A stretch of 64,000 nucleotides of DNA from Hyphomicrobium sp. ghe19 (GTDB taxonomy: Bacteria; Pseudomonadota; Alphaproteobacteria; Rhizobiales; Hyphomicrobiaceae): NCBI RefSeq assembly GCF_902712875.1, contig NZ_LR743509.1, positions 2,618,001 to 2,682,000 on the forward strand, read 5' to 3'. Shown piece after piece: positions 16,564 to 25,740 of this stretch (position 1 is its first letter; every line of letters begins with the position of its first letter). The notes under the pieces were generated by a model. That model had not been told where the DNA came from and did not search any database. It was given only the letters and a program-made list of their open reading frames with translations. The translations under genes were made by a program, and so were the position numbers.

Positions 16564-16929
16564 ATGGCTACGCCCAAGCCAAAGGCTACGATCAACAAGA
16601 CGATTGATGGATTCTACGCAGCTATAGAGGAGTTCAGAAAGCTACATCCGAACATCACGCCGAACGCAATACTAGCGTTCCTAATAGTTGCGACGGAACC
16701 GGGGATAACAGTGGGGGAAGTTCAGAAGAGGCTGATGTCTGCCTCAAGCTCCACAGTCAGAGCACTGGCACTTCTCTCAAGCACTCACAGAGGCGGAATG
16801 GATGGTCTGAACCTCATCCGCTACGATGATGACATCAAGGACCGACGCGTAAAGCATCTCTACCTCAAGGCTAATGGGGAACGCGTGTGGTCCACCCTCA
16901 AGAAATTACTGGACGTAAAGGAGGTCTAG
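16564..16929 (+). CDS. Winged-helix (MarR-like) regulator next to the integrase
   Basis: About 121 residues. The helix-turn-helix part (NAILAFLIVATEPGITVGEVQKRLMSASSSTVRALALLSS) and the wing (GLNLIRYDDDIKDRRVKHLYLKANGERVWSTL) follow the MarR layout, in which the last segment reads as wing plus helix. The ATG at 16564 has GAGGAG upstream. Only three bases separate it from the integrase, so the two are probably co-expressed. It could be the lysogeny or integration regulator that binds the operators near 12 kb. That is inference. Confidence 0.65.
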   Translation: MATPKPKATINKTIDGFYAAIEEFRKLHPNITPNAILAFLIVATEPGITVGEVQKRLMSASSSTVRALALLSSTHRGGMDGLNLIRYDDDIKDRRVKHLYLKANGERVWSTLKKLLDVKEV

Positions 16930-16932
16930 CAA

Positions 16933-18033
16933 ATGGCAGCACGTCAACGTGGTAACTCATGGATGGCAGACTTTATGTGGAAGGGAACCCGACACAGGGA
17001 ACCGTTCGACACAGAGGCAGAAGCCAAGAAGTGGGAAGAGGAAGCACGCTTCAGGCTTGGACGCGGGGAACCACTACCACCCGCTAAGAACAAGCGGACG
17101 GAGACCGGCGCGAAGCTGGAGACCCTTCAGCAGATGTTTGACCACGTGAAACGCACTCAGTGGGCATCAATGGAGTCCTCCAGGCATCTCATCAAGAACG
17201 GCCTGGACATCATCACGCTCCTAGGCCCTAGCACGCTCATCACGGATGTCTCCAAGGCGGACCTGGATGAAGCCTATGCGGAAATCCTGGACAGTGGTCT
17301 CTGCATTGGCACGGCTAACAGGAAGATGTCTGCCATCTCGAAGATGCTCACAGCGGCAGTCGATAACGGCATCATCACACGCAAGCCGAAGATACCTCAC
17401 CAGAAGGAAAGTGAAGGCCGTATCCGCTACATCAACGTAGAGGAAGAGCTACTCATCACAGGCCTCTTCGCTCAGTGGGGAGCTGGCTGGATGGTGGACT
17501 TCACGATCTTCCAGATTGAGACAGGTCTTCGCCTTTCGGAAACCCTCAGAGTTGAATGGAGAGACATCTCACCTGACGGTAAGACGCTCCACGTCTGGAA
17601 GACCAAGAATAAGCTGAATAGGTCTGTACCGCTGAGCAAGCGGGCAAAGGAGGCCCTAGCACGGCTTAAGAAGGACCGTGGAGACCTCGCAGGCCCGTTC
17701 GTGGAGACTGCACCCACTGGAACCATGAGAACCCTGTGGACAAACATGCAGGCTCATCTGAACGGAGACCTGGAGGAAGGTGAGGTAGGTCAGTTCGATG
17801 ACGTGACCATTCACATCCTCAGACACACTTGCGCGTCTAGGATGTGCCAGATGCCCGGAGTCAACCTTCAGTACGTTCAGAAGTTTCTAGGCCATAAGAA
17901 CATCAAGACGACAATGCGCTACGCACACCTTGCGTCGTCCTCTCTTGACCACTGCACGAAGGCACTAGAAGACTACTTCACCAATGGAGTCGCCGAACTC
18001 AAAAAGAAACACCACGAGGGAGCACCTACCTAA
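16933..18033 (+). CDS. int: Tyrosine integrase of the prophage
   Basis: 366 residues. Residues 1-50 form an arm-type DNA-binding domain, about 62-155 the core-binding SAM-like domain and 165-345 the catalytic domain. The catalytic residues visible are Arg200 (ETGLRLSE), His294-x-x-Arg297 (HILRHTC), His321 (LGHKN) and Tyr330 (TMRYAHL). A consensus AAGGAGGT precedes the ATG. It would insert the phage at the tRNA-Cys gene that follows. Its stop overlaps the start of a 46-codon gene. Confidence 0.95.
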   Translation: MAARQRGNSWMADFMWKGTRHREPFDTEAEAKKWEEEARFRLGRGEPLPPAKNKRTETGAKLETLQQMFDHVKRTQWASMESSRHLIKNGLDIITLLGPSTLITDVSKADLDEAYAEILDSGLCIGTANRKMSAISKMLTAAVDNGIITRKPKIPHQKESEGRIRYINVEEELLITGLFAQWGAGWMVDFTIFQIETGLRLSETLRVEWRDISPDGKTLHVWKTKNKLNRSVPLSKRAKEALARLKKDRGDLAGPFVETAPTGTMRTLWTNMQAHLNGDLEEGEVGQFDDVTIHILRHTCASRMCQMPGVNLQYVQKFLGHKNIKTTMRYAHLASSSLDHCTKALEDYFTNGVAELKKKHHEGAPT

Positions 18034-18173
18034 TGTTGTACTTCATAGCCTTGGTCGCCGTCATCGCGCTCATGGTCTACGAACACAAATATTGGAACCT
18101 GAAGGCCCGCATAGAAGCTGAGAAGCGCCGTGCGGATATACTCCCCAATACGAAGGCACGTCACGAGGCCTAG
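18033..18173 (+). CDS. Small membrane protein after the integrase (46 aa)
   Basis: The ATG overlaps the integrase stop (TAATG). One N-terminal hydrophobic helix (MLYFIALVAVIALMVY) is followed by a basic, charged tail. Size and layout recall small spanin-like or holin-like proteins, but the position suggests only a gene coupled to the integrase. Confidence 0.5.
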   Translation: MLYFIALVAVIALMVYEHKYWNLKARIEAEKRRADILPNTKARHEA

Positions 18174-18178
18174 AAATC

Positions 18179-18217
18179 GTGACAATCGTTGTGACAAAAG
18201 GGACAAGTCCGGACAAG
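18179..18217. repeat. Paired direct repeats near the attachment site (possible integrase arm sites)
   Basis: GTGACAA occurs at 18179 and 18191, and GGACAAG at 18201 and 18211, between the last phage gene and the tRNA. Short direct repeats at about one helical turn beside the core site are typical of integrase arm binding. Their role here is inferred. Confidence 0.45.
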
Positions 18218-18261
18218 GTTGGTTGACAGTCTCCCTTCAAAACTCCAGTAAACACAAGCGG

Positions 18262-18335
18262 GGCCACGTGTCAGAGTGGCTATGAAGCGGACTGCAAATC
18301 CGCGTACCCCGGTTCAATTCCGGGCGTGGCCTCCA
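18262..18335 (+). tRNA. tRNA-Cys (GCA), phage/chromosome junction
   Basis: A complete cloverleaf: acceptor GGCCACG/CGTGGCC, anticodon GCA within CTGCAAA, T arm CCCGG-TTCAATT-CCGGG, U discriminator and encoded CCA. The phage lies on its 5' side, so if recombination was inside the gene the phage supplied the 5' part and the upstream sequence. A weak promoter-like pair, TTGACA (18223-18228) and TAAACA (18249-18254), sits upstream with a long 20-base spacer. Confidence 0.95.
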
Positions 18336-18433
18336 AAAATCTTCATAGAAAATTGATAAGTTTCAACGGACGGGGACTTACCCCTGCTGCCGGAAACCAC
18401 TGGTTTTATTTCCACCCAAACGCTTTTCGCTGC

Positions 18434-18655
18434 TCAGTCGCGTCGCGCGCTATTCCGGGCCGTTCGCAATACGCTTCCAGCCAGAACCAAAACGATTGCG
18501 ATCAGCAGGAATGCCCCTGCCCACCTCGGCTGAGTTTCGAGCCCGATGGCCAAGAAGGCCGTCAACGCGACGACGCCGAGGATTGCGATCGCGAGGAACT
18601 CGTCGTCCAGGAAAAGGCCGATGAGACTGCGGAAAATTTCTCCGACCGCCGTCAT
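18434..18655 (-). CDS. Small membrane protein coupled to the COG4280-like gene
   Basis: 73 residues with two hydrophobic helices (about 20-38 and 46-62) and a basic tail. The ATG overlaps the stop of the upstream gene (ATGA), so the two form an operon. Function unknown; it probably partners the larger membrane protein. Confidence 0.6.
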   Translation of the reverse strand: MTAVGEIFRSLIGLFLDDEFLAIAILGVVALTAFLAIGLETQPRWAGAFLLIAIVLVLAGSVLRTARNSARRD

Positions 18656-19401
18656 TGAGAAATCCTTCCGGTTGTGCGCCGGAGCAATGCCGCGAGCCCA
18701 AGGCCGGTGATCAAAAATACGCCGACGAATTCGACGATCACCAGATCTTCTCCGGGCCAAGCGATGCCGAGCCCTTCTCCCGTCCAGAACACGCCGAATG
18801 CCGACAGCATAACTCCGACGCCGAATTTCAGGGCGTTCTCGGGCACGCGAGACAGCGGCTTGTGAACGGCGAGCCCGATCAGAAGGACGAGGCCGCAGGC
18901 TGCCAACGCACCGACGCTCGCCGGCCAGAGCATGTCTCGCACCGAGCCGACCGCGATGACGATGAAAACGACCTCGAGACCTTCGAGCAAGACCGCCTTG
19001 AAGGACGTCACGCCGGCAATCCAATCGAGCCGGGATTTATGGCGCGCGGCTTCGTCGCGAATGAGCGACGTTTCCCTGGTGAAGGCGGTGGCCTCGTCGT
19101 GCAGCGGGATGATGCCCGCCGCGCGCAGAATAGCTTTCCTCAACCATCGCATGCCGAACAATAGAAGCAGCACACCGATGACGAACTGCAGCGCGTGAAT
19201 GGGAAAAATGCTGAGAACCGGTCCCAGCGCTATCACGATTGCCGCGAGCGTTACCAATCCTGCGATGGACCCGAGTATTGCAGGACGCCACCCTTGGAAC
19301 GTGCTGGCCGCGAGGACGATGGTGAAGGCTTCAACCGCTTCCACCAGCGAGGCGAAAAAGGCTGTCGCGACCGCGGGCCAGACAATCGAGAAACTGCTCA
19401 T
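18652..19401 (-). CDS. Multi-pass membrane protein, GDT1/COG4280-like
   Basis: 249 residues with about six or seven helices. Two related acidic motifs, SLVEAVEAFTIVLA in the first helix and LLEGLEVVFIVIAVG in the middle, are the repeat E-x-x-E signature of GDT1/UPF0016-like and COG4280 transporters, which move Mn2+ or Ca2+ in some members. Substrate here unknown. First gene of a two-gene operon. Confidence 0.65.
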   Translation of the reverse strand: MSSFSIVWPAVATAFFASLVEAVEAFTIVLAASTFQGWRPAILGSIAGLVTLAAIVIALGPVLSIFPIHALQFVIGVLLLLFGMRWLRKAILRAAGIIPLHDEATAFTRETSLIRDEAARHKSRLDWIAGVTSFKAVLLEGLEVVFIVIAVGSVRDMLWPASVGALAACGLVLLIGLAVHKPLSRVPENALKFGVGVMLSAFGVFWTGEGLGIAWPGEDLVIVEFVGVFLITGLGLAALLRRTTGRISQ

Positions 19402-19778
19402 CGAGAAAGCATTCCATCACTAGCGCCGCCGATGTTGGCAAGCCCCGGCCGTTGGCTCGCCTCGGCGTGCGAGCGACCCTAGCACGAAAGCCACCCGGCG
19501 AGCTGTCGCAGGCAAAGTTGCGCAGGCCGCGGAGTTCACTCGTGAATTACCTTCCGAAGCGTCGTTCGCCCCTTGCGCACCCCATCAAAGAAGGCTACCA
19601 ACCCGCCCTGTTGGATGGACTGAAGACCTGCGTGTGCCACTACTTTCCGCCTGGTCGTCGCCTTCCACCTGCGTGCTTCCTCTTGTCGCCGCTTGGCGCC
19701 GTTGAAGGCACTGAAGAAAATAGCCTTGAGGCCTCGCCAGCGCGGATACGTTCTGCTATGCGGGGCGCTTCTCGGCAT
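19402..19778. other. Gap before tRNA-Asn
   Basis: I see no convincing gene, promoter or repeat. Open frames on both strands lack ribosome sites and family likeness. Confidence 0.5.
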
Positions 19779-19853
19779 TCCGCGGTAGCTCAGTGGTAGA
19801 GCGTCCGACTGTTAATCGGATGGTCGTAGGTTCGAATCCTACCCGCGGAGCCA
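19779..19853 (+). tRNA. tRNA-Asn (GTT)
   Basis: Full cloverleaf with acceptor TCCGCGG/CCGCGGA, D arm GCTCAGTGGTAGAGC, anticodon GTT and encoded CCA. Its 3' end lies 60 bases from the broken end of an IS transposase, so this tRNA may have served as an insertion hot spot. Confidence 0.96.
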
Positions 19854-21119
19854 ACCCCACAATCCAAGACCCTGGAAGCTTTGATTATTCCTTCTTCGCA
19901 GTTGGAACGGCCCCAAAACGCCCTCATGCTCCCAGCGATTGACGCGGCGCTCCTCGCTGGTCGTGCATTTCGCCAGCAGGGCACAGGTGCCGCATTTGTT
20001 AGTCCAGTAGCTATGGAGTGTTCGCCCTTCCTCGCTGCGCGTGTACCGATAGGAGACGATCTCGCCTGCCGGGCAGCGATAAGCGTTCTGATCGGCAAGA
20101 TAGACGAAGTCGTCCTTGCCGAACCTGCCTGCTGCCTTCGCATTCGATGTGAGCGGCTTGGGCACGTACGGCGTGGCACCGATGGCCTCGAAGGCGAGAA
20201 CCTCCTCGCCGCTGAAGTAGCCGCGATCGGCGAGGACATCGATCCTCTCGATGGCCATGGCCTCCTTTGCCAAGCGCGCCATGGGAGAGAGCAGCGTCCG
20301 GTCGGTCACGACGTTGGTGACGTCATGGGCGACGATCAGATGGTGCTCGGTATCGACCGCCGCTTGCACGTTATAACCGACGACGCCGGCGCCACGCATG
20401 CTGGTCGCCATTGCCCGGGCGTCGGGATCGGTGAGTGATATCTGCTGATCCGGCGCGTGCAGAACGGCCGTCTCCAGCTGCCTGAGTTCGGCAAGCTTGC
20501 TCTTCATCGCCGCGATCTTGTCCCGCAGGCGCGAGGCTTTTGTCTCTGCGCTTTCACCCTCCTGAAGGTCGGCAGCCTCCAAGGAAGCGAGGTAGCGCTC
20601 GATGCTCGCTTCCACCTGCTCCACGCGCCGCTTGAGCTTGCCCTTTGTGAAGTTGCGGTCGCGCGAGTTGACGCCCTTGAACTTGGCGCCGTCGATGGCG
20701 GCGACGGCGTGCGAGAAGAGACCCAGTTTCCCGCAGATGACGATAAAGCGTACGCAGACTGCACGGATCGCCGTGCCGTTCGCTCTTCTAAAATCCGCGA
20801 TGGTCTTGAAGTCAGGCACCAGGCGGCCAGTGAGCCACATCAGCTCGACATTGCGGGCCGCCTCGCGCTCCAGCCGACGGCTCGACTGAATACGATTGAG
20901 ATAGCCGTAGAGATAGATCTTCAAAAGCGTCGCGGGATGATAGGCGGGGCGCCCGGTCGCCGCTGGCCGGACGCGCTCGAAGCCGAGAGCGGCAAGGTCG
21001 AGCCCATCGATGAACGCATCGACCGCGCGGACCGGGTTGTCCTCAGCGATGTAGTCTTCGAGGCAGGCGGGCAGCATCGTCTGCTGACGGCGATCCTCGC
21101 CTTCCACAAATCGGCCCAT
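19839..21119 (-). pseudogene. IS1182-family transposase, 3' truncated at tRNA-Asn
   Basis: The first 400 residues match IS1182-type transposases: MGRFVEGEDRRQQTMLP start, DGAKFKGVNSRDRNF with the first catalytic Asp, and VLADRGYFSGEE with the second. The normal C-terminal part with the third acidic residue (around HPFGTIK in relatives) is missing. After RRVNRWEHEGVL (about 19914) the frame runs through unrelated sequence and into the tRNA. The element cannot encode active transposase. A terminal-repeat-like GGCTGTGTGAAAACGG lies upstream at 21162-21177. Confidence 0.85.
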
Positions 21120-21177
21120 GCAAGCCTCCCTGATGGATCGGAAAGAGCATGGACTGATTTGCCGTTTTCACACAGCC
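19914..21177 (-). mobile_element. Remnant of an IS1182-family insertion sequence
   Basis: It spans from the probable upstream terminal repeat (21162-21177, GGCTGTGTGAAAACGG on the minus strand) to the point where transposase likeness ends. The other terminal repeat is gone. Confidence 0.65.
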
Positions 21178-21258
21178 ACTCCCAGAAGCTGACATCGGGG
21201 CGCCCATGATCGCGACGCCAAATTGGTCGCCGACCACATCTGCTTATGGGGCAATGCG

Positions 21259-21625
21259 TCAGATGTCGATCTTCTCGGCGATCTCGATCGCGTCATCGAC
21301 CTCTATGCCGAGATAGCGAACGGTGCTCTCGATCTTTGAATGCCCAAGCAGTAACTGGACAGCGCGAAGATTGCCGGTGCGACGGTAGATCAGCACAGCC
21401 TTGGTACGTCGCAAGCCGTGCATTCCGAAGTTCGCTGGATCAAGCCCAATACTTGCGACCCACTCGTGAACAAGCCGAGCGTACTGCCTCGTCGTCAGCC
21501 GGCGGGCGCTATCGCCTCGGGCCGCGAAAAGGAACTGGCCGGCCTTCCGTCCGGTGAGCCTGAGATAGTCGTCAACGGCCAAGCGAGTTTGGTCCGTCAT
21601 CTCGAACCGCACGGACGATTTTGAC
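21259..21625 (-). pseudogene. C-terminal fragment of a tyrosine integrase
   Basis: 117 residues contain the HGLRRTK (H-x-x-R) motif, LLGHSKIEST and the tyrosine in TVRYLGIE, but the N-terminal half with the first catalytic Arg is missing. Likeness to the other copy at 54440-55088 extends slightly upstream to about 21625 in a shifted frame. The two copies are in the same orientation, similar but clearly diverged. Confidence 0.85.
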
Positions 21626-21800
21626 CCATAGCAGTCCGAAGCAAGTGCAGCATAGCCGAGCTACCGATGCCCCCTGCCGAGATAGCGGTCGTCAATCGCA
21701 CTTAAAGAAATAACTAGACACTAGGTCCGTAACTGCGTCGGAAGCAGCTCAATGCCCAACACCTAGAAGAATAGGCAATGATCTGGGCCCTAAATATAGG

Positions 21801-24488
21801 CTACTTTTCATTTCCGTTCCTGCTTTGGGTCACGAGCAGCTTCAGGTACTTCGCCGTCCGACTATTCGCTACATCAGCAACTTTGTCTGGCGTGCCGCTG
21901 GCGATGATGCGCCCGCCGTCTTCTCCAGCTCCGGGCCCAAGGTCGATGATCCAATCGACCTGGGCGAGGACGCGCATGTCGTGTTCTACGACGACGACTG
22001 TGTTTCCTGCATCGACAAGTCCTTGCAGTTGGCGCATTAGGCGGTCGACGTCAGCAGGATGAAGACCGGAGGTCGGTTCGTCGAGGATATAGAGCGTATT
22101 ACCATGTTGCGCGCGCTGTAGTTCGGTCGCCAGCTTGATGCGCTGCGCCTCTCCGCCCGACAGTTCCGTCGCCGGCTGCCCGAGCCGCAGATAGCCGAGT
22201 CCGATCTCGCGCAACACGTCGAGCGGTCGCAGCACCTGCGGTTCATCGGCGAAGAATGCGCAAGCTTCGTCTACTGTCATCTGCAGTACTTGCGCGATGT
22301 TGCGGCAATGCCATTCGACTTCAAGAGTATGAGGATTGTACCGGCTGCCGTGGCAGGCCGAGCACGGCGCATAGACACTGGGCAGGAACAGCAGCTCGAC
22401 CATCACGAAGCCTTCGCCCTCACAGGTCGGGCAGCGGCCTTGTGCGACGTTGAACGAAAACCGGCCTGCGCCGTAGCGGCGCCTTCGCGCCAAGGGCGTC
22501 TCGGCAAAGAGTTGGCGGACATGATCGAAGAGACCGGTGTAAGTCGCCAGATTCGAGCGCGGCGTGCGCCCGATGGGTTTTTGGTCCACCTGAACAAGAC
22601 GTCGGATGTGGTCCACGCCGCTCACGATGCGCCCTGTGATGGCTTCCTGTGCCACCGCAAGCAGGGGGTCAACCTCGTCCTCCCCCGAAACGGCAACCGG
22701 GCGACCAAGATGGTCGCTGACCAACTCGGGAAGCGCCTGGCTGACAAGACTGGATTTGCCCGAGCCTGAGATTCCCGTGACTGCCGTCAAGCAGCCGAGC
22801 GGAAACGCGGCATCCAGATCATGCAGATTGTTGCGCGCCACACTTTCCAAGCGCAACCATCCCTTGGACTTTCGCGGCGTCCGCTCGACTGCAGTCTTCT
22901 TATCGAACAGATAACGACGCGTGATAGAGGCCTGGACATCCGCCAGACCCGCGGTCGGCCCGCTGTAGATCACCCGGCCACCTTTCTCGCCAGCGCCGGG
23001 CCCCACATCCACCAGCCACTCAGCTTGGCGGATGAGATCGAGATCGTGCTCGACTACGAACAGCGAGTTGCCCGCAGCCTTGAGGCGATGCAGGATCGCG
23101 AGCAAGGCTTCCCCGTCTGCCGGGTGCAACCCCGCTGAGGGCTCGTCCAGCACATAGATCACGCCGAAAAGCTGTGACGACAATTGGGTGGCGAGGCGCA
23201 GGCGTTGCAGCTCTCCAGAGGACAGCGTCGGCGTGCTACGGTCGAGCGAGATGTATCCGAGACCAAGGTCGATCAGCGGTCCGAGCCGTTCGAGCAATTC
23301 AGACGCCAAGCGTTGCGCGGCCGCCCGCTTCTCTTCGGACAGGTTGGGTGTGCGCCGCACGTCGGGCGCGCTCTTGTGCGCCGAACCACCGGCAGCGACC
23401 CGACGTTCAACCGCCGCATCGCGGGTCGCCTTGCCCACAACATGGCCCTTCGCGGTGGTCGCGGCATTCCCGAAATCGCCGTGAACGACCGGCGTCAACA
23501 GGTCTCTCAGCTTCAGCAGCGACAGATCGCCGAACTCGGCGATGTCGAGCCCGGCGAATTTCACCGACAGGGACTCGCGCTTCAGGCGCTTGCCATGACA
23601 GGTCGGGCAATCGCGGCCGATGACGTATTGAGAAACGCGCTTCTTCATCAGCGCGCTTTTCGTGTTGGCGAAAGTCTCCAGCACATATCTGCGGGCGCCC
23701 GTGAAGGTGCCCTGATAACCAGGCTCCATACGCCGCTTGATGGCTGCACGCGTTTCCCGCGGCGTAAAACCTGGATACACGGGCACGGTCGGCTGCTCGT
23801 CCGTGAACAGGATCCAGTCGCGATCCTTCTTTGGCAAATCGCGCCATGGCGTATCGACGTCATAGCCAAGCGATACGAGGATATCGCGCAGGTTTTGGCC
23901 GTGCCACGCCGGCGGCCAAGCGGCGATCGCCCGCTCGCGAATGGTGAGCGTATCGTCGGGGACCATCGTATTCTCGGTCGCGTCATAGACACGACCGATC
24001 CCATGGCAGGTCGGACAGGCTCCAGCGACGGTGTTGGGCGAGAAATCCTCCGCATAGAGCATCGGCTGATTGCGCGGATATTCGCCGACGCGCGAATAGA
24101 GCATCCGCACCAGGCTGGAGATCGTGGTCACGCTGCCGACAGAGGAGCGCGCGTTGGACGAACCGCGCTGTTGCTGCAATGCGACCGCAGGCGGCAACCC
24201 CTCGATCGCATCGACTTCCGGAACGCCGGCCTGGTCGATCAGGCGGCGGGCATAGGGCGCGACCGATTCCAGATAACGGCGTTGCGCTTCGGCATAGAGC
24301 GTGCCGAAGGCCAGAGACGACTTGCCCGAGCCGGATATGCCAGTGAACACCACGAAGGCATCGCGCGGAACATCGACATCGACATTCTTGAGGTTGTTCT
24401 GACGCGCTCCGCGGACCTGCACGCGCGCGGGTCGCTCCGCGTGTTCACTACCAGAGACGATCGACGTGATAGGTGGTTTCTTCTGCAC
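21801..24488 (-). CDS. UvrA2-type excinuclease ATPase
   Basis: 895 residues with two ABC ATPase halves: Walker [11 protein letters not shown] near 51-60 and again near 580, signature motifs [12 protein letters not shown] and [12 protein letters not shown], and Walker [12 protein letters not shown] and [11 protein letters not shown]. Zinc-binding CPTCHG...CPTCHG and CPTCEG...CSACHG pairs are present. It is shorter than housekeeping UvrA (about 940-970) and looks like the UvrA2 class, which lacks the UvrB-binding domain and is linked to DNA-damage tolerance or drug resistance. It is probably a second copy next to a normal uvrA elsewhere. Confidence 0.9.
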   Translation of the reverse strand: MQKKPPITSIVSGSEHAERPARVQVRGARQNNLKNVDVDVPRDAFVVFTGISGSGKSSLAFGTLYAEAQRRYLESVAPYARRLIDQAGVPEVDAIEGLPPAVALQQQRGSSNARSSVGSVTTISSLVRMLYSRVGEYPRNQPMLYAEDFSPNTVAGACPTCHGIGRVYDATENTMVPDDTLTIRERAIAAWPPAWHGQNLRDILVSLGYDVDTPWRDLPKKDRDWILFTDEQPTVPVYPGFTPRETRAAIKRRMEPGYQGTFTGARRYVLETFANTKSALMKKRVSQYVIGRDCPTCHGKRLKRESLSVKFAGLDIAEFGDLSLLKLRDLLTPVVHGDFGNAATTAKGHVVGKATRDAAVERRVAAGGSAHKSAPDVRRTPNLSEEKRAAAQRLASELLERLGPLIDLGLGYISLDRSTPTLSSGELQRLRLATQLSSQLFGVIYVLDEPSAGLHPADGEALLAILHRLKAAGNSLFVVEHDLDLIRQAEWLVDVGPGAGEKGGRVIYSGPTAGLADVQASITRRYLFDKKTAVERTPRKSKGWLRLESVARNNLHDLDAAFPLGCLTAVTGISGSGKSSLVSQALPELVSDHLGRPVAVSGEDEVDPLLAVAQEAITGRIVSGVDHIRRLVQVDQKPIGRTPRSNLATYTGLFDHVRQLFAETPLARRRRYGAGRFSFNVAQGRCPTCEGEGFVMVELLFLPSVYAPCSACHGSRYNPHTLEVEWHCRNIAQVLQMTVDEACAFFADEPQVLRPLDVLREIGLGYLRLGQPATELSGGEAQRIKLATELQRAQHGNTLYILDEPTSGLHPADVDRLMRQLQGLVDAGNTVVVVEHDMRVLAQVDWIIDLGPGAGEDGGRIIASGTPDKVADVANSRTAKYLKLLVTQSRNGNEK

Positions 24489-24904
24489 TTAAATTTTCCG
24501 CGGCCATCCGCTTGTCCAGCCCTTTCTACATTACAAAACAGCATCAAAATCGTTGACGCCACAAGTAACGCGGCAATGGCCGCTTATCACACGATGCGCC
24601 CTCGTGCGCCGCACTACCCGCTGTCGAAGCGGTCCAGCTGATGAACAGCGGCTGTTGAGAACAATTTTTTTTAATGAATTTTTCCTGTTCTTTGTCGTGC
24701 GGGCCATCAGCTCGAGCGCGGACGCTTCCTACCGGGAATAAGGTTCACAAAGCGGTAAAGACATGTTGAGTATGATCGCAACTTGAGAAGTTGCAACAGC
24801 CAGCGGATGATTACGCAAGCGGCGGATCATTCGCCGGCGCGGATGGCGGTCGGTATCGCATCCATCCGGTACGCCAACAGAGCGCGTCAGAAAAGAGGCT
24901 TGAA
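24489..24904. other. Gap between uvrA2 and psiE-like gene
   Basis: 416 bases with divergent promoters expected. An in-frame TTG at 24791 would extend the next protein, but the added residues look non-conserved. None of the 14-bp palindromes that mark the region downstream is here. Confidence 0.4.
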
Positions 24905-25387
24905 ATGATTGGTCGGATCCTCGGCGAAACCCGTGAGAACTGGGCTGGACTTAACCTGTATCAGCGTTTCGAGCAGGTCGTTGTCTTGCTACTGGGTTTC
25001 CTCATCTCGGTCGTCATCGCTGGCGCTCTGTTCCACTTGGTCCAAACGGCGTTCGAGTTGCTTCGCCTCGGCTTGCTCGACCCCTCTCGTCCGGATGTGT
25101 TCCAATCCATATTCGGCATGATCATGATTGTACTGATCGCGCTGGAGTTCAACCACACGATCATGGGAGTTCTCGAACGTGGCCACAGCATCATTCAGGT
25201 TCGCGCGGTCGTGTTGATCGCCTTGCTCGCCGTGTTGCGCAAATTCATTGTCATTGAGATCGGAAACGCTGATGCGGTCCTGCTCTTTGCCTTAGCGGCG
25301 TCGACCCTGGCTCTGGGCGGCGTTTATTGGGCCGTACGCGAGCAAGATAGATCAATTCGAACGACCGAGGATGGCGGAGCGATCTAA
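24905..25387 (+). CDS. PsiE-like membrane protein
   Basis: About 160 residues with four hydrophobic helices. The pattern FEQVVVLLLGFLISVV...LIALEFNHTI...VRAVVLIALLAVLRKFIVIE fits the phosphate-starvation-inducible PsiE family, whose biochemical role is unknown. An ATG at 24905 starts the conserved part; AGAGG upstream is weak. It is the leftmost + strand gene of the stress region. Confidence 0.75.
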   Translation: MIGRILGETRENWAGLNLYQRFEQVVVLLLGFLISVVIAGALFHLVQTAFELLRLGLLDPSRPDVFQSIFGMIMIVLIALEFNHTIMGVLERGHSIIQVRAVVLIALLAVLRKFIVIEIGNADAVLLFALAASTLALGGVYWAVREQDRSIRTTEDGGAI

Positions 25388-25740
25388 ACCCGCTCGGGAC
25401 GCGCGGCGACAGCGCGCGCCAATCGTCGCCTGTTCACGTTTCCCGGAATTCGCCAACGGTCGAAGGACGGTGAACAAGCCCTAATGTCGAGCTGGATGTC
25501 TAAAGGTTCATGACCACGGCGCCGAACCCGATCACGGGGCCCCGATCAATCACGAAGCGGATGCCAGTGCTGCTTAGCGCGGAAGCTGACTTCGAACTCG
25601 GAGTCGCGCATGGTGTCGAGCAAGCGACATGTGATATCCGCATGACTGTGCTTTTCGGATGCCGGTGCTGAGGCCGCGCAGTCAAATCCTTACCTAGACA
25701 CCAGCAGACCAGTCCGACAGGGACGTTCTCTCCACCGTTG
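25388..25740. other. Gap with no recognisable gene
   Basis: 353 bases between the psiE-like gene and the end of the stress protein gene. Short frames only; a minus-strand frame ending at 25500 shows no family likeness. Confidence 0.4.

Larger units (their letters stand above)
1..18335. mobile_element. Right part of an integrated temperate T7-like phage
   Basis: The gene order (internal virion protein, transglycosylase-bearing ejection protein, T7 gp17-type tail fibre, holin, small and large terminase) is that of T7-like podoviruses. It is followed by small early genes and a tyrosine integrase that stops just before a tRNA-Cys gene, a classic attachment target. The DNA is less GC-rich than the flanking chromosome, and almost all genes are on the + strand. 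The left end, including RNA polymerase, replication and capsid genes if present, lies outside the window. The right limit is taken as the tRNA. Most T7-like phages are strictly lytic; integrase-bearing members are known, for example among pelagiphages and cyanophages. Confidence 0.88.

Noticed and set aside
23184-24641. 485-codon open frame on the + strand opposite uvrA2
   Set aside because: It is the mirror of a GC-rich coding strand. It has no family likeness and no ribosome site, while the minus strand carries a clear ABC ATPase.
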